Source: Deefgea piscis
GTDB lineage: Bacteria; Pseudomonadota; Gammaproteobacteria; Burkholderiales; Chitinibacteraceae
Direction: 5' to 3'
DNA: 64,000 nucleotides
NCBI RefSeq assembly: GCF_019665785.1
Contig: NZ_CP081149.1
Location: forward strand, 2,666,001-2,730,000
Shown: piece by piece, positions 21,684 through 32,882 of the stretch
How positions within the stretch are numbered: the stretch's first letter is position 1
Layout: every line of letters starts with the position of its first letter
Notes under the pieces: model-generated
What the model saw: only the letters and a program-made list of their open reading frames with translations
The model's database searches: none
What the model was told of the DNA's origin: nothing
Position numbers and translations under genes: made by a program

Positions 21684-22410
21684 ATTTTCCAATCTGTAAC
21701 TTAGTGGCTTCTACTGAATCGGGGAAAGCGCTGAGTAATTCTTTGGCATAGCGTTGCTCGGCGGTTTTATTGCCAATGGCACGCTCAACTCTCACACCCA
21801 GCCATAGCAATTCAACGGGTGTCGGTTTGCTTGATCGATATAGATCAACAAACAAACGCTTTGCCTCAGGCAAGTCCCCCGACTTTAACATTAAATTACT
21901 CAGCTGAAATTTAGCTTGTAAATAATTTGGTCTTTGTATCAGGATTTTTTTATACCACTGCGCAGCCAACGCATTATCTTGATTACTTAAAGCGCAATTG
22001 GCCGCCGCCATCATGGTGTTTTCTGGCGTTGGATACAAAGGATCGCTCAGCGCGGTATTAAAATGGGTCTCAGCTTGCTGAACCTGACCATTAGCGCAAA
22101 GAAAATTCGCGTAATTGTGGTTCACATCTGAATTACTCGGCTCGATTTTCAAAGCCTGCTTAAAAATATCTGCCGCAGTCGTTTTATCGCCCAAAGCCCA
22201 ATACGACAAAGCCATCACATTGTAAGCCAAAACATATTTGGCATCGGCGGCAATGGCTTTTTTTGCCTCATCCACAGCAATGGGATATTGCCCAACTTTA
22301 TAATATTCGGACGCGAGTCGCGTCCTAACGCTTGCGCGAGAATCTTCATTCGCCAGTGCAAAATGACTTAGGCCAAGACACAACGCCACTAGCAATAAAG
22401 TATTTTTCAC
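21676..22410 (-). CDS. pilF: Type IV pilus biogenesis/stability protein PilF (PilW)
   Basis: 244 aa with a cleavable signal peptide ([20 protein letters not shown]) and a series of TPR repeats ([29 protein letters not shown] and following). The Pseudomonas homologue PilF is the pilotin that targets the PilQ secretin to the outer membrane and in Neisseria it is called PilW. The leader lacks a lipobox cysteine (...SHFALANED), unlike Pseudomonas PilF, so lipidation is not evident. It overlaps rlmN by 4 bases. Confidence 0.88.
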   Translation of the reverse strand: MKNTLLLVALCLGLSHFALANEDSRASVRTRLASEYYKVGQYPIAVDEAKKAIAADAKYVLAYNVMALSYWALGDKTTAADIFKQALKIEPSNSDVNHNYANFLCANGQVQQAETHFNTALSDPLYPTPENTMMAAANCALSNQDNALAAQWYKKILIQRPNYLQAKFQLSNLMLKSGDLPEAKRLFVDLYRSSKPTPVELLWLGVRVERAIGNKTAEQRYAKELLSAFPDSVEATKLQIGKYD

Positions 22411-23540
22411 GCATCGCCTCCTGTTTTAAAAATAATCGGCCGAGTTTCGAGCATTTTTTCGGTGCGGCGGGTTTTATCCAAAACCTGCCCCGCCAATTGC
22501 CCACAAGCGGCATCAATATCATCGCCACGCGTTTTACGCACGGTAACGATGTAACCCGCTTGCAATAAAATATCGCGGAAGCGATGAATCGCTTCACGGC
22601 TTGAACGCTGATAACCGGCATTCGGAAACGGATTAAACGGAATCAAATTAAACTTACACGAAGTCGATCGCGCCAATGCCGCCAATTGATGCGCATGCTC
22701 AGGCTTATCATTGATACCATCAAGCATCACATATTCAAAAGTAATAAAATCACGCGGTGCTTTTTCTAGATAACGATTACACGCATCCATCAATTGTTTG
22801 AGCGGATACTTTTTATTAATCGGCACAATCTCATCGCGAATCGTATCGTTCGGCGCATGCAAACTCACGGCCAGCGCAACAGGACAATCTTCGCGCAGCT
22901 TATCCATTTGCGGCACCATGCCTGAGGTCGATAAGGTAACGCGGCGACGTGACAAGCCATACGCATTGTCATCTAACATCAAACGCATCGCAGCAACCAC
23001 ATTATCATAATTGGCCAGTGGTTCACCCATGCCCATCATGACCACATTCGATACAATCCGTGTATCGTCATTAGTTGCAGTACCGACGCGCGCCGCATCA
23101 AAAGAGAGGCGGCGATTGGCCCACCATAACTGACCAATAATTTCTGCAGTCGATAAATTACGGTTAAATCCTTGGCGTGCCGTCGAGCAAAAAGTGCAAT
23201 CGAGCGCACAACCAACCTGACTGGAAACACATAAAGTACCGCGGTCATCTTCGGGAATAAACACCGCTTCAACCCCGTTGCCCGTGCCCACATCCAACAA
23301 CCATTTGCGGGTGCCATCTTTGGCAATTTGTTCGGCCATCATTGCCGGTGGTGCAATACAGGCATCGGCAGCTAATTTTTGCCGAAACGATTTAGCGATA
23401 TCACTCATCGCATCGAAATCCGCTACGCCACGCTGATGAATCCACTTCATCAGTTGCTTGGCACGAAACGGTTTTTCTCCGAGTTGTACCATCAATTGGC
23501 CTAGACGCTCCGCATCGTAATCCAACAAATTTATTGCCAT
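22407..23540 (-). CDS. rlmN: Dual-specificity 23S rRNA/tRNA adenine-C2 methyltransferase RlmN
   Basis: 377 aa. Radical SAM enzyme that methylates A2503 of 23S rRNA and A37 of several tRNAs. The CxxxCxxC cluster motif is CALDCTFC (about residue 112). The catalytic C-terminal cysteine is in [10 protein letters not shown] (about residue 347). ATG at 23540 has GGTGGA at 7-nt spacing and gives MAINLLDYD. An upstream TTG is less likely. First gene of the rlmN-pilF-rodZ-ispG-hisS unit. Confidence 0.96.
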   Translation of the reverse strand: MAINLLDYDAERLGQLMVQLGEKPFRAKQLMKWIHQRGVADFDAMSDIAKSFRQKLAADACIAPPAMMAEQIAKDGTRKWLLDVGTGNGVEAVFIPEDDRGTLCVSSQVGCALDCTFCSTARQGFNRNLSTAEIIGQLWWANRRLSFDAARVGTATNDDTRIVSNVVMMGMGEPLANYDNVVAAMRLMLDDNAYGLSRRRVTLSTSGMVPQMDKLREDCPVALAVSLHAPNDTIRDEIVPINKKYPLKQLMDACNRYLEKAPRDFITFEYVMLDGINDKPEHAHQLAALARSTSCKFNLIPFNPFPNAGYQRSSREAIHRFRDILLQAGYIVTVRKTRGDDIDAACGQLAGQVLDKTRRTEKMLETRPIIFKTGGDA

Positions 23541-23580
23541 GTCTTTATCCACCAAGGCTTACGCCATTTATTTCATCAGT

Positions 23581-23610
23581 GACGCCCGCTTAGCTAGCCA
23601 AGCGAGCGTC
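23581..23610. other. Stem-loop between ndk and rlmN
   Basis: GACGCCCGCTT (23581-23591) pairs with AAGCGAGCGTC (23600-23610) with one mismatch. There is no T run on the minus strand, so termination after ndk is possible but not convincing. Confidence 0.4.
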
Positions 23611-23638
23611 TTTACCACCACTACTTACAAGCTAAAAC

Positions 23639-24064
23639 TTAACGTGCGTACACTTCAGCTGCATCGAAAAAATAAGCGATTTCGATGGCGGCATTTTCCA
23701 AGCTATCTGAACCGTGTACTGCATTTGCATCAATACTATCGGCAAAGTCTGCACGAATCGTACCGGCAGCAGCATCTTTTGGATTGGTTGCGCCCATCAA
23801 ATCGCGATTCAATTTCATCGCATTTTCGCCTTCAAGCACTTGAATCATGACTGGACCTGAAATCATGAATTCAACCAAAGCGCCAAAGAAAGGACGCTCT
23901 TTATGTACCGCGTAAAAGCCTTCAGCTTCGGCACGTGTTAGGTGCTTTAGTTTCGCCGCAGCGATTTTTAAACCCGCAGTTTCAAAACGATCATAAATTT
24001 TACCAATGACATTTTTTGCAACAGCGTCAGGTTTAATAATCGATAGGGTACGTTCAACAGCCAT
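23639..24064 (-). CDS. ndk: Nucleoside diphosphate kinase
   Basis: 141 aa, standard length. It transfers phosphate from ATP to NDPs through the active-site histidine in NAVHGSDS (about residue 117). The start [18 protein letters not shown] is canonical. It precedes rlmN, as in most betaproteobacteria. Confidence 0.98.
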   Translation of the reverse strand: MAVERTLSIIKPDAVAKNVIGKIYDRFETAGLKIAAAKLKHLTRAEAEGFYAVHKERPFFGALVEFMISGPVMIQVLEGENAMKLNRDLMGATNPKDAAAGTIRADFADSIDANAVHGSDSLENAAIEIAYFFDAAEVYAR

Positions 24065-24332
24065 TTTTATCTCCAGTGTGAGTCGTTATTTTCAATTTAA
24101 CGAAAGAAACTTTGCAGCATAATGTAATTTAAGCTAGCCTCGTGCGAATTATATTTATTTCACGAAGACTGAATTCAAGTCCTATTAAAGCCCCCATAAC
24201 TAGCGGCAACACAAAAGATGGATCACATCGTATCCACCTAGCCGCAACACAGGGAATTTGAGCAACAGACTTGAAGCCTTAAACCTGAGGCAAATAGCCC
24301 AACAGTATAACACCATAGCGAGCACCTGACAG

Positions 24333-25094
24333 ATGAGTGATGGACTTGACCCCATCTTGCAGCAAAAAGAACAGCAGCAATTAAAAACCCAACTCTTGTG
24401 GCGACTGGGCATCGCAGCCGCATTGATCGGCATTGTACTTGCGGCCATCGCATGGTTTGATCAAGAACAAAAAAATGCCGTGCCTGAAGTTAAAATCGCC
24501 AGTGATGTGGGAACAGCAAAAATCCTCACGCCACTGACTGTGGCATCCGAGATCGAATCGACAGCGCCCAACCCGAGCATCAGCAGTGAAGTGGCAAGCC
24601 TGCCAACCCTCGCCCCAAGTCCGAGTCCGAGTCCGAGTCCGAGTCCGAGTCCGAGTCCGAACTCAAGTCTCAGTCACAATCAAACACCGATTCAAGCCAT
24701 TAGCAATCCAGCCCCCAAGCCAAGCGCAACGACACAGCGCACCGTGGTGGCAGAGCAAACGCGCAGTGAGCCCAAGTCGGATTCGTTGCCAATACCGCTA
24801 ATGAATGCACCAACGCCCAATGTACCAACGCCAATAGCCACTCGCCAGCCCGTGAAACCGAGCAATAACTACCCTGCAGCAACCACAGGGCAGCAAGGCT
24901 ATAGCGTTCAAGCTGGCGTCTTTTTGCACGCTAATAACGCCGAAAAACTACTCGTGCAACTACAAACCGCCGGCATTCCGGCTTACCTAGAAACTCGAGT
25001 ACAAATTGGCCCATTTAAGAGCAAATCACAAGCCGAGATCGCCGTTAAAAAACTGCGGCAGCTTGGCATTGAGCCGGTACTAAGAACGCAATAA
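24333..25094 (+). CDS. SPOR domain-containing membrane protein
   Basis: 253 aa. Short cytosolic N-terminus, one membrane helix (residues about 27-45, LGIAAALIGIVLAAIAWF), a long periplasmic Pro/Ser/Thr-rich linker and a C-terminal SPOR domain (from QGYSVQAGVFLHANNAEKLL to the end). SPOR domains bind denuded glycan strands of septal murein, so a role in division or wall remodelling is likely. The linker contains seven consecutive Pro-Ser pairs encoded by a pure hexanucleotide repeat (24621-24660). Divergent from ndk. Confidence 0.85.
   Translation: MSDGLDPILQQKEQQQLKTQLLWRLGIAAALIGIVLAAIAWFDQEQKNAVPEVKIASDVGTAKILTPLTVASEIESTAPNPSISSEVASLPTLAPSPSPSPSPSPSPSPNSSLSHNQTPIQAISNPAPKPSATTQRTVVAEQTRSEPKSDSLPIPLMNAPTPNVPTPIATRQPVKPSNNYPAATTGQQGYSVQAGVFLHANNAEKLLVQLQTAGIPAYLETRVQIGPFKSKSQAEIAVKKLRQLGIEPVLRTQ
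24621..24660 (+). repeat. (CCGAGT)n tandem repeat inside the SPOR gene
   Basis: Six perfect CCGAGT units plus CCGA, encoding Pro-Ser pairs in the linker. The unit length is a multiple of three, so copy-number change would alter linker length without a frameshift. The same hexamer appears with single changes at both flanks. Confidence 0.9.
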
Positions 25095-25138
25095 CGCGAC
25101 AAAAAAACCGGCTAGCGTGGATTTCTATTTATCACAGA

Positions 25139-25579
25139 CTATGAATTGATCGGCGCATTCGGTAAACGATGAATCGGCTCTAAATCCGATTGCAGCAAAG
25201 CTTGTCGTACCGCTTCGATTGCCGCCTGCCGTGGAAAATTACGCCGCCAAGCTAAGATCACACGCCGTGACGGCACTGGCTCGGCAAAAGGGCGTAAGGT
25301 CAGCAAAGCTTCATCAGCCACACTCACCGAAGTCGCAGGCAGCACGGTTACACCAATACCACCGGCGACCATATGCCGAATCGTCGTTAATGACGAGCCT
25401 TGCAATGTCCGCTGCAAACTCCCCACTGACATACTTTCGCGATTTAAATCGGAGCAGGTTTGCAAAACTTGATCGCGAAAACAATTGCCCGGCGACAATA
25501 ACAATACATTTTCATCGGATAATTGCTCGGACGACACCGAATCGAGCAATTCCCACTCATGCCCTTTAGGCGTTGCCAC
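25139..25579 (-). pseudogene. oxyR: oxyR 3' part, separated by the IS903-like element
   Basis: About 146 aa of the effector half of the peroxide-sensing LysR regulator OxyR. The redox pair is present: GNCFRDQVLQTC has the two cysteines nine apart, as C199 and C208 of E. coli OxyR. The C-terminal core (GSSLTTIRHMVAGGIGVTVLP) is intact. Reading continues in the same frame from the 5' part if the element and one copy of the 9-bp target are removed. Alone it lacks the DNA-binding domain and a proper start. Confidence 0.9.
25571..25579. repeat. 9-bp target duplication, left copy
   Basis: CGTTGCCAC, identical to 26629-26637 on the other side of the element. A 9-bp duplication is the hallmark of the IS903 group of the IS5 family. 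Confidence 0.95.
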
Positions 25580-26628
25580 GGCTTTGTTGCACAAATCAAC
25601 TAGAGGGTAAGTCACCCCTAACCCCAGACGGATTTATCCCACTCTTACCGTCATTGGCGTACCCAGTTGCGTGAAGCGATTTAAGATCGCTGCACGCACT
25701 TGCAACTCAGCCACCTGACGATCAAAGTCCCGCGCCATCACTCGTTCACCCAATAGTTTGAAGCATTGCATTTTGGTTTCTACCAAGCTACGTCGATGAT
25801 ACCCAGACCATTTTTTCCAGATGGCCCTACCCAAGTATTTGGTCGCCCGTAAGATGTCATTCCGCGCTCTCGCTCCGGCCGTATTTTCTTTCCGAAATTG
25901 TGCATTTTTCCGTGTAGGAATAATCGCTGCCGCACCTCTTGCCGCAATGGCATTGTGGCATTCTTTGGTGTCGTAAGCGCCATCACCGTAAATCGCCGCA
26001 ATCTGTTCAGACTCGGGAATCTGATTCATCAATTCCGGCAAAATGGGCGCATCACCTGTTTTGTTATCGGTGACCTCGATGGCACGAATTTCAAGGGTTT
26101 CGGCATCAATGCCGAGGTGAACTTTACGCCACTGCCTACGATATTCAGCGCCGTGTTTTTTGGTTTTCCATTCACCTTCACCGAGCATTTTGATGCCTGT
26201 GCTATCGACGAGTAAATGCAGTCCACCCTGACTTTGACGGGCCGGAATCGTGACTTTCAGCGTTTTTTGTCGACGAGAGATCGTGCTCGAATCAGGAACG
26301 TTCCAATCTAAGTTGGCGAGCCGAAGTAGGCTTTCAACCATGCCGGTTGCTTGGCGCAATGCGAGGCCAAACAGGCATTTGATGGTGAGGCAGAATTGAA
26401 TGGCAGCATCGCTAAAAGTGGGGTTTCGTCCGCGCTTGCCAGTGGGCTCAGCAGCCCATTTCAGCGCTGGATCAAGCCAAATCATTAATGCGCCACGCGA
26501 TTTCAAAGCTGCGTGATAGCTTGGCCAGTTGGTGGTTTTGTATTTGTGGGGTGCTGGTTTGCTCATATCGCTATTCTATATCGCTATTCTACCAGCAGCA
26601 TTGCGCCGCTGATTTGTGCAACAAAGCC
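25580..26628 (-). mobile_element. Complete IS5-family (IS903 group) insertion sequence
   Basis: 1049 bp, close to the 1057 bp of IS903. Both ends carry a perfect 18-bp inverted repeat GGCTTTGTTGCACAAATC (IS903 has GGCTTTGTTGAATAAATC), and the flanks are a perfect 9-bp duplication. One transposase gene fills it. The element sits inside oxyR. Perfect ends and target copies indicate a recent, probably still mobile, insertion. Confidence 0.97.
25634..26566 (-). CDS. IS5-family (IS903 group) DDE transposase
   Basis: 310 aa, close to the 307 aa of IS903 transposase. DDE residues can be placed: first D in LLVDSTGIK (about residue 125), second D in YGDGAYDT (about residue 193), E in RRSLVETKMQCFKLLG (about residue 262) with the Y/R-x-x-x-E-x-x-x-K signature. 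A helix-turn-helix-like N-terminal region contains SDAAIQFCLTIKCLFGLALRQATG. The frame is intact. Confidence 0.95.
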   Translation of the reverse strand: MSKPAPHKYKTTNWPSYHAALKSRGALMIWLDPALKWAAEPTGKRGRNPTFSDAAIQFCLTIKCLFGLALRQATGMVESLLRLANLDWNVPDSSTISRRQKTLKVTIPARQSQGGLHLLVDSTGIKMLGEGEWKTKKHGAEYRRQWRKVHLGIDAETLEIRAIEVTDNKTGDAPILPELMNQIPESEQIAAIYGDGAYDTKECHNAIAARGAAAIIPTRKNAQFRKENTAGARARNDILRATKYLGRAIWKKWSGYHRRSLVETKMQCFKLLGERVMARDFDRQVAELQVRAAILNRFTQLGTPMTVRVG

Positions 26629-26637
26629 CGTTGCCAC
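26629..26637. repeat. 9-bp target duplication, right copy
   Basis: CGTTGCCAC, identical to 25571-25579. It codes for part of the DFVVAT segment of OxyR on the minus strand. Confidence 0.95.
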
Positions 26638-27135
26638 GACAAAATCTTCGTCATACAAAGCTTGGGTAGAAATACCCCCTTCGTGAAAAGGCTCAGCCAA
26701 AATCGCCAGATCAATCTCACCTTGCTTGAGCATTTCGGCCAAACGCACGGTGTAATCTTCTTCGAGTAACAACTGCATTTGCGGTGCGATACGGCGCAAC
26801 TGTGGAATCAAATGCGGCAATAAATACGGCCCAATGGTGTAAATCACGCCTAAGCGTAAAGCCCCAGCCAGCGGATCTTTACCCTGCTCGGCCAGCTGCT
26901 TCACCATCGACACTTCCTCAAGCACGCGCTGCGCCTGCTCAACGATGCGCTCGCCGCTTGGCGTTACCGTAACCTCACCGGCTGCGCGCTCAAACAGCAC
27001 TACACCCAACTCTTCTTCTAACTTTTTCACGGCGACCGACAAGGTAGGCTGCGATACAAAACAGCTATTGGCTGCGCGCCCAAAGTGACGCTCACGCGCC
27101 ACAGCAACGATGTAACGTAATTCAGTCAATGTCAT
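26629..27135 (-). pseudogene. oxyR: oxyR 5' part (DNA-binding domain), cut by the IS903-like element
   Basis: Starts MTLTELRYIVAVARERHFGRAA, the typical OxyR winged-helix HTH (recognition helix region CFVSQPTLSVAVKKLEEELG), followed by the linker helix and the first half of the effector domain up to DEDFVVAT. The frame then runs into the element and stops at 26584, giving a 183-aa truncated product that could at most bind DNA without peroxide sensing. Removing the element and one target copy restores a 312-aa frame, about the normal OxyR size. Start is 1 nt from the dsbB stop, so expression was probably coupled. Confidence 0.92.
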
Positions 27136-27136
27136 C

Positions 27137-27661
27137 TCAAAGACCTCGGCGACGAATTTCAAGCAAACGGATTTTAGCCAAATACGACAAAGGCACTAAA
27201 AAGCCGACAAAGGCCACCAGCAGCCAAAATGGCATCGACATGCCAAACAAAGAAAAATCCACGACCGAGCAATCACCAACTGGACGAATCACCGCCGAAA
27301 TCCAAGCAGGTAAAGCATTTAAATCAATCGGAAATGGCAAACTAGACGCACAATTAACCCCCGTTTCAGCCGGCGCATATTGCAGCATTAAATGCCACAC
27401 GGTGATTCCTGCACCCCATAATGCCACTGCAGCATAAACGCCAGAAAACCACATTACCCCGCGCCTTGTAGTCGGCTGCCAGATTGCAGCAAGCAAACTC
27501 AGCAAACCCAATGTAATAACCAATAAGCGTTCGTAAACACAAAGTAAACATGGCATAAGCCACTGATAAAACTGGTGATAAAGTGCAAACCCCATCATGC
27601 CGACACAGAGCAAAAACAGAGCAAAAAACCCCACACGCCAACGCAACAAAGCCATGCCCAA
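27137..27661 (-). CDS. dsbB: Disulfide bond formation protein DsbB
   Basis: 174 aa. Four-helix inner-membrane protein that reoxidises DsbA and passes electrons to quinones. The CxxC pair is CLLC near residue 37, followed by the quinone-site arginine (YER). The second periplasmic loop has the other cysteine pair, in NCASSLPF (about residue 102) and GDCSVVD (about residue 131). The gene lies between patatin and the broken oxyR on the same strand. Confidence 0.93.
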   Translation of the reverse strand: MGMALLRWRVGFFALFLLCVGMMGFALYHQFYQWLMPCLLCVYERLLVITLGLLSLLAAIWQPTTRRGVMWFSGVYAAVALWGAGITVWHLMLQYAPAETGVNCASSLPFPIDLNALPAWISAVIRPVGDCSVVDFSLFGMSMPFWLLVAFVGFLVPLSYLAKIRLLEIRRRGL

Positions 27662-27683
27662 ACTCCGACAAGATAGAAAATAA

Positions 27684-28859
27684 CTATTCTACGCTGCTTG
27701 CCTTAGAATTTGCAGCCAAAAAAACACTCAGCTCAGCTTCTTTATCCATCGCATCTCGATAGCCCAATCGAATCAACTGCCGCAAATACGCCTGACTAAA
27801 TAATAAATAACTCGCCACCACCGAACCCTGCCGTCGAAAAGCCCCCAATCCGCCCAATAAAAATCGCATTCCCAATGGAAAATCCCGGCTAAAACTTAAA
27901 GTTAATTTTTCTAGCGGCTTGGATGGAGAAATACTTAGTACCTCAATCGGGTGCAGTTCTAGCTGCCCCGTACGCCGAGCCTCCAGCGGCACATAAGACA
28001 AGGTTCGATTAATTCGCGTCATCCGCTCCAAATCGGTATCCAAACTATCGAGAAACACACTATTAAACAGCTGCCCTGTCACTTGCGCCAAGGTGGGATA
28101 AGACGGGCTATGCTGCCGCGCAGGACCATCATCGGAGTGCGGCGCGACCCCTATGACTAACACGCGTCGAGCGCCCAAATGAATCGCCGGACTCAAAGGG
28201 GCGATTTGCCGAACCGAGCCATCACCAAAATACTCACGATGAATATGCTCGGCCGGAAAAATAAGTGGTATAGCGCTAGAAGCCATTAAATGCGAGACAT
28301 TGAGCTCAGTACGTACCCCTACTCGCTTCGCTCTCGACCAAACAGACAGATCATCCGCACCTTGAAAAAAAGACACCGACTGCCCACTGCTATAACCCAA
28401 CGCCGAAATCGCCACCGCACGTAAAGCACCACTCTGGATATGCTGTTCAATTTGGCTAAAATCCACTTCACGAGTCAATAAAGCACGCAAAGGGGCATTA
28501 TCCAAAAAGGCCCGCGGATTTCGCTGGCCCAAACCACCACACAATAAAGCCAACAACCAATGCGCTGCCGTTTTACTTAAATACGGCAAATCAGCCATAT
28601 AAATCGATTCACCCTGCAAACCTTGCCACATCCGCGCCAATTGCAGCACCGCACGATGAAAATCTCCCGCCCCTACCGCCATCGCTGCGGCATTGATCGC
28701 CCCCGCTGAAGTACCGCAGATAATCGGAAATGGATTTGGACTACCGCGTGGCAATATTTTAGCTATCGCCAGTAACACACCGACTTGATAAGCCGCCCGC
28801 GCGCCACCACCGGACAAAATAAGTGCCGTGTTCGACGTGTTTGAGAGAATCGCTTTCAT
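27684..28859 (-). CDS. Patatin-like phospholipase
   Basis: 391 aa. Serine lipid acyl hydrolase with the Ser-Asp dyad of the patatin fold: oxyanion motif SGGGARAAYQVGVL (about residue 16), nucleophile elbow GTSAG (about residue 50), and the aspartate in FGDGSVRQIAP (about residue 212). No signal peptide, so cytosolic or peripheral. Similar to the RssA-type subfamily with a C-terminal extension of unknown role. It precedes dsbB by 22 nt. Confidence 0.88.
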   Translation of the reverse strand: MKAILSNTSNTALILSGGGARAAYQVGVLLAIAKILPRGSPNPFPIICGTSAGAINAAAMAVGAGDFHRAVLQLARMWQGLQGESIYMADLPYLSKTAAHWLLALLCGGLGQRNPRAFLDNAPLRALLTREVDFSQIEQHIQSGALRAVAISALGYSSGQSVSFFQGADDLSVWSRAKRVGVRTELNVSHLMASSAIPLIFPAEHIHREYFGDGSVRQIAPLSPAIHLGARRVLVIGVAPHSDDGPARQHSPSYPTLAQVTGQLFNSVFLDSLDTDLERMTRINRTLSYVPLEARRTGQLELHPIEVLSISPSKPLEKLTLSFSRDFPLGMRFLLGGLGAFRRQGSVVASYLLFSQAYLRQLIRLGYRDAMDKEAELSVFLAANSKASSVE

Positions 28860-29138
28860 CGCTGAGATCTCCTGCCAAGCAACCGATCAACAATCACCGA
28901 GAACAGCAACGACAATCAGCATGCTTCGCTAAAAGCACTGCGCTCATTGGTCGATACCTTAAAACATCAAACAGCTAAAGCCATCCGCAACATTCCCTCA
29001 AGCCAAAGCATTGCTGAGAAAAATTCCAAAACTAGTCGGCCGAAGCGGATTATAAAAAATTTCAATAAAATTTTTAGCGGCCGATTTTTAATTTATTATC
29101 TGATATATATGAGAAAATTTATATCGATATACTGATAA
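28860..29138. other. AT-rich intergenic region
   Basis: 279 bases between patatin and the orphan 98-aa gene. The part from 29040 to 29138 is strongly AT-rich. I see no gene, repeat or terminator with a clear T run here. Confidence 0.4.
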
Positions 29139-29435
29139 TTATTTTTTAAATTTACTCGCTAGGCTACTAATCCATTTGATGACAACCTCGAATAAATGGG
29201 AAAGATCATTAGCCGCATTTGGATTGTATACCTCTATTTGCGCATAAGGTATATCACAATTAAAAACTGAAATTGCATCATTTTCATTAGCGGCATATAT
29301 TATATAGCCATCAACTTCAAACCCTTGAGCAAGCAACAGCTCTTTATTGGCAAAAAATTGATCTTGATCGGTAGGCAAATAGCGAATTTCACTCTTCGCC
29401 TCGATATTTCTTTTAAAAAACTGATATGTTGGCAT
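29139..29435 (-). CDS. Hypothetical protein, AT-rich orphan
   Basis: 98 aa, not recognised. No signal peptide or membrane helix. Start MPTYQFFKRNIEAKSEIRYLP is preceded by AAGGAG at a good distance on the minus strand. The C-terminal 25 residues look helical and basic. Base composition is visibly lower in GC than neighbouring genes, and the flanks are also AT-rich, so it may be a recent acquisition. Confidence 0.6.
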   Translation of the reverse strand: MPTYQFFKRNIEAKSEIRYLPTDQDQFFANKELLLAQGFEVDGYIIYAANENDAISVFNCDIPYAQIEVYNPNAANDLSHLFEVVIKWISSLASKFKK

Positions 29436-29580
29436 TTAAAACTCCTTAAATTGCAAATGCTGATCGTTTTCGCAAAATTGAACGAAAATTGACAATTACA
29501 ATATGAATCATAAATAGCTAGCAAGAAATAGTCATATCAAACTTTTTCTGGCCAACTATTAATACACCAAAACGAGTCCA

Positions 29581-31029
29581 CTAAGCATCGGCCATCACGC
29601 AATTTCGGCCTGCTGATTTTGCTGCGTAGAGTAATAAGTCAGCTCGCTGGAAAAATTCAGTCTCAGTTTCGCCAGCTTGCAATTGAACCACGCCCAAGCT
29701 CATCGTCACGGGGGAGTGTCGCGGCAATGCAAAATCATAATTGGCTACAGCCAAACGCAAACGTTCAGCCAACTCCAACGCCTTCGCCCTCGGGCAATCA
29801 TCCAATAAAATAATGAATTCTTCCCCGCCCCAACGCGCCAATGTATCGCCAGTACGCACCGTGTGCCGCAAAATATCCGCCACTTTGCGCAACACATCAT
29901 CTCCGATCAGATGACCAAATTCATCATTAATTAATTTAAAATAGTCAATATCAATCAAAATACCCGATAGTGGACGCGGGCGGCGCGTCAACTCAGTAAT
30001 TTTTTGCCCCAATACCACCTCAAAAGCCTGCCGATTTAATAACTGCGTTAAGCCATCGGTAGAAGCCAATGCCTCCAAGCTTCGCTGATTTCGATTAATA
30101 CTATAAATGGCAATACACAACACCAATAAAGTAATCAGTGCAGAAATCAATAAATTAAGCTGAAACATATGCTGCACTGGACGCAAATCAGCCGTTTCAT
30201 TTTGCTCAACAATTAAATACCACCCCAATTCAGGAATAAACCGGCTATTCACTTGAATCAACTGCCCTTTAAGCTGATAACTTAACTGCGTTGGTTTTAA
30301 TTGATGATTTAAAATTTTCGCTGCAATGCTACTAATTCCTTCGTGCGATAAAATTGAGTTTCGACCTTGTGCTGAATTACCGGTTAAAACCACTTGACCT
30401 AATTCATTCACAAAATAAATATTGCGCTGAAAACGAGTCTCGTACGTTTTTAATAATCGACTCATCGTATCCAAAGTTAAACCAACGCCTGTGGTACCAA
30501 TAAATCGATTTTGATAATCAAAAATTTGATAATTAATAAAAATCGTTATTTTAGCCCGATTTGCCCAATCGGGATCCACGTTAGTTTCAAACGGTTTATT
30601 CATTTCGCGAACGCGAAAATACCAAGCATCACGTGCATCGTCCGATTGAATTTTTTTTAACACACCACTGCTATGGTAATAATTACGACTTTTCTCTGAA
30701 ACCAAAAAACTGGTAAACGTCCCGTTCTTGGCTTTAACCTCACTTAAATATCGCGTCAATTGTTCAGGATCTTTCTCTCCATTTAACAGCCAGTCCCGCA
30801 CAAAGGTATCGTGTGCCATTTGCGATGAAATAAACACTGGCCGCAAAATATCTTTTTGAATCTCAGAATAAATACTGTCACCAGTCAACGGCAATGCCGT
30901 ACCCACAATGCCTTCACGAACCGCATCACGCGACACCAAATAACTAGCAATACTGGTGGTTAAAAACCCCACAATTAACAACACCGCCACCAACAGCAAC
31001 AATCGCAAACGCTTTGGAAAACTCGGCAC
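29581..31029 (-). CDS. Membrane-bound diguanylate cyclase with extracytoplasmic sensor domain
   Basis: 482 aa. Two membrane helices (residues about 8-28 and 290-312) enclose a ~260-residue periplasmic region of dCACHE type (e.g. GTTGVGLTLDTMSRLL and the second lobe with ELGWYLIVEQNE). The cytosolic GGDEF domain starts at about residue 320 (DGLTQLLNRQAFE). The active site is GGEEF, and RTGD five residues before it is an inhibitory RxxD site, so it should make cyclic-di-GMP under product control. The likely start is GTG at 31029, preceded by GGGGG. Confidence 0.9.
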   Translation of the reverse strand: MPSFPKRLRLLLLVAVLLIVGFLTTSIASYLVSRDAVREGIVGTALPLTGDSIYSEIQKDILRPVFISSQMAHDTFVRDWLLNGEKDPEQLTRYLSEVKAKNGTFTSFLVSEKSRNYYHSSGVLKKIQSDDARDAWYFRVREMNKPFETNVDPDWANRAKITIFINYQIFDYQNRFIGTTGVGLTLDTMSRLLKTYETRFQRNIYFVNELGQVVLTGNSAQGRNSILSHEGISSIAAKILNHQLKPTQLSYQLKGQLIQVNSRFIPELGWYLIVEQNETADLRPVQHMFQLNLLISALITLLVLCIAIYSINRNQRSLEALASTDGLTQLLNRQAFEVVLGQKITELTRRPRPLSGILIDIDYFKLINDEFGHLIGDDVLRKVADILRHTVRTGDTLARWGGEEFIILLDDCPRAKALELAERLRLAVANYDFALPRHSPVTMSLGVVQLQAGETETEFFQRADLLLYAAKSAGRNCVMADA

Positions 31030-31178
31030 ACCGCCCCCTTTGGTTTTTTTGCATGATTATTTTTATATGGACGACAGATACTCAATTGAGCGCTTGATTC
31101 TCTGTACTCCCAATGCAATGATTACACACTAAGAAAGTGGCAACAGTAATTTACACAGAAAATTTTTAATTTCGATGA

Positions 31179-32762
<1,584 letters not shown>

Positions 32763-32780
32763 TCTTGGAATGTTTGGATA

Positions 32781-32811
32781 AAAAAACCGCTGACACGTCA
32801 GCGGTTTTTTT
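32781..32811 (+). terminator. guaB terminator (A/T tracts on both sides)
   Basis: AAAAAA-CCGCTGAC-ac-GTCAGCGG-TTTTTTT, a perfect 8-bp stem. Confidence 0.92.
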
Positions 32812-32833
32812 ACGCTTAAACAATTAGCGCCAT

Positions 32834-32882
32834 CAGTATATAGATACAGCCATTATGCAATAAAGACTACCAAGCAATACCC
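32834..32882. repeat. 49-bp GGGTAT element, copy 6
   Basis: Starts CAGTATA and ends AATACCC, 49 bp. Positions 3-18 are almost identical to those of copy 8 (GTATATA, one variable base, ATACAGCC), and the end GCAATACCC is shared with copies 3 and 5. It lies between the guaB terminator and pit. Confidence 0.7.

Noticed and set aside
24617..24665. CCGAGT tandem as a CRISPR or other array
   Set aside because: A simple six-base repeat inside an intact reading frame, without spacers.
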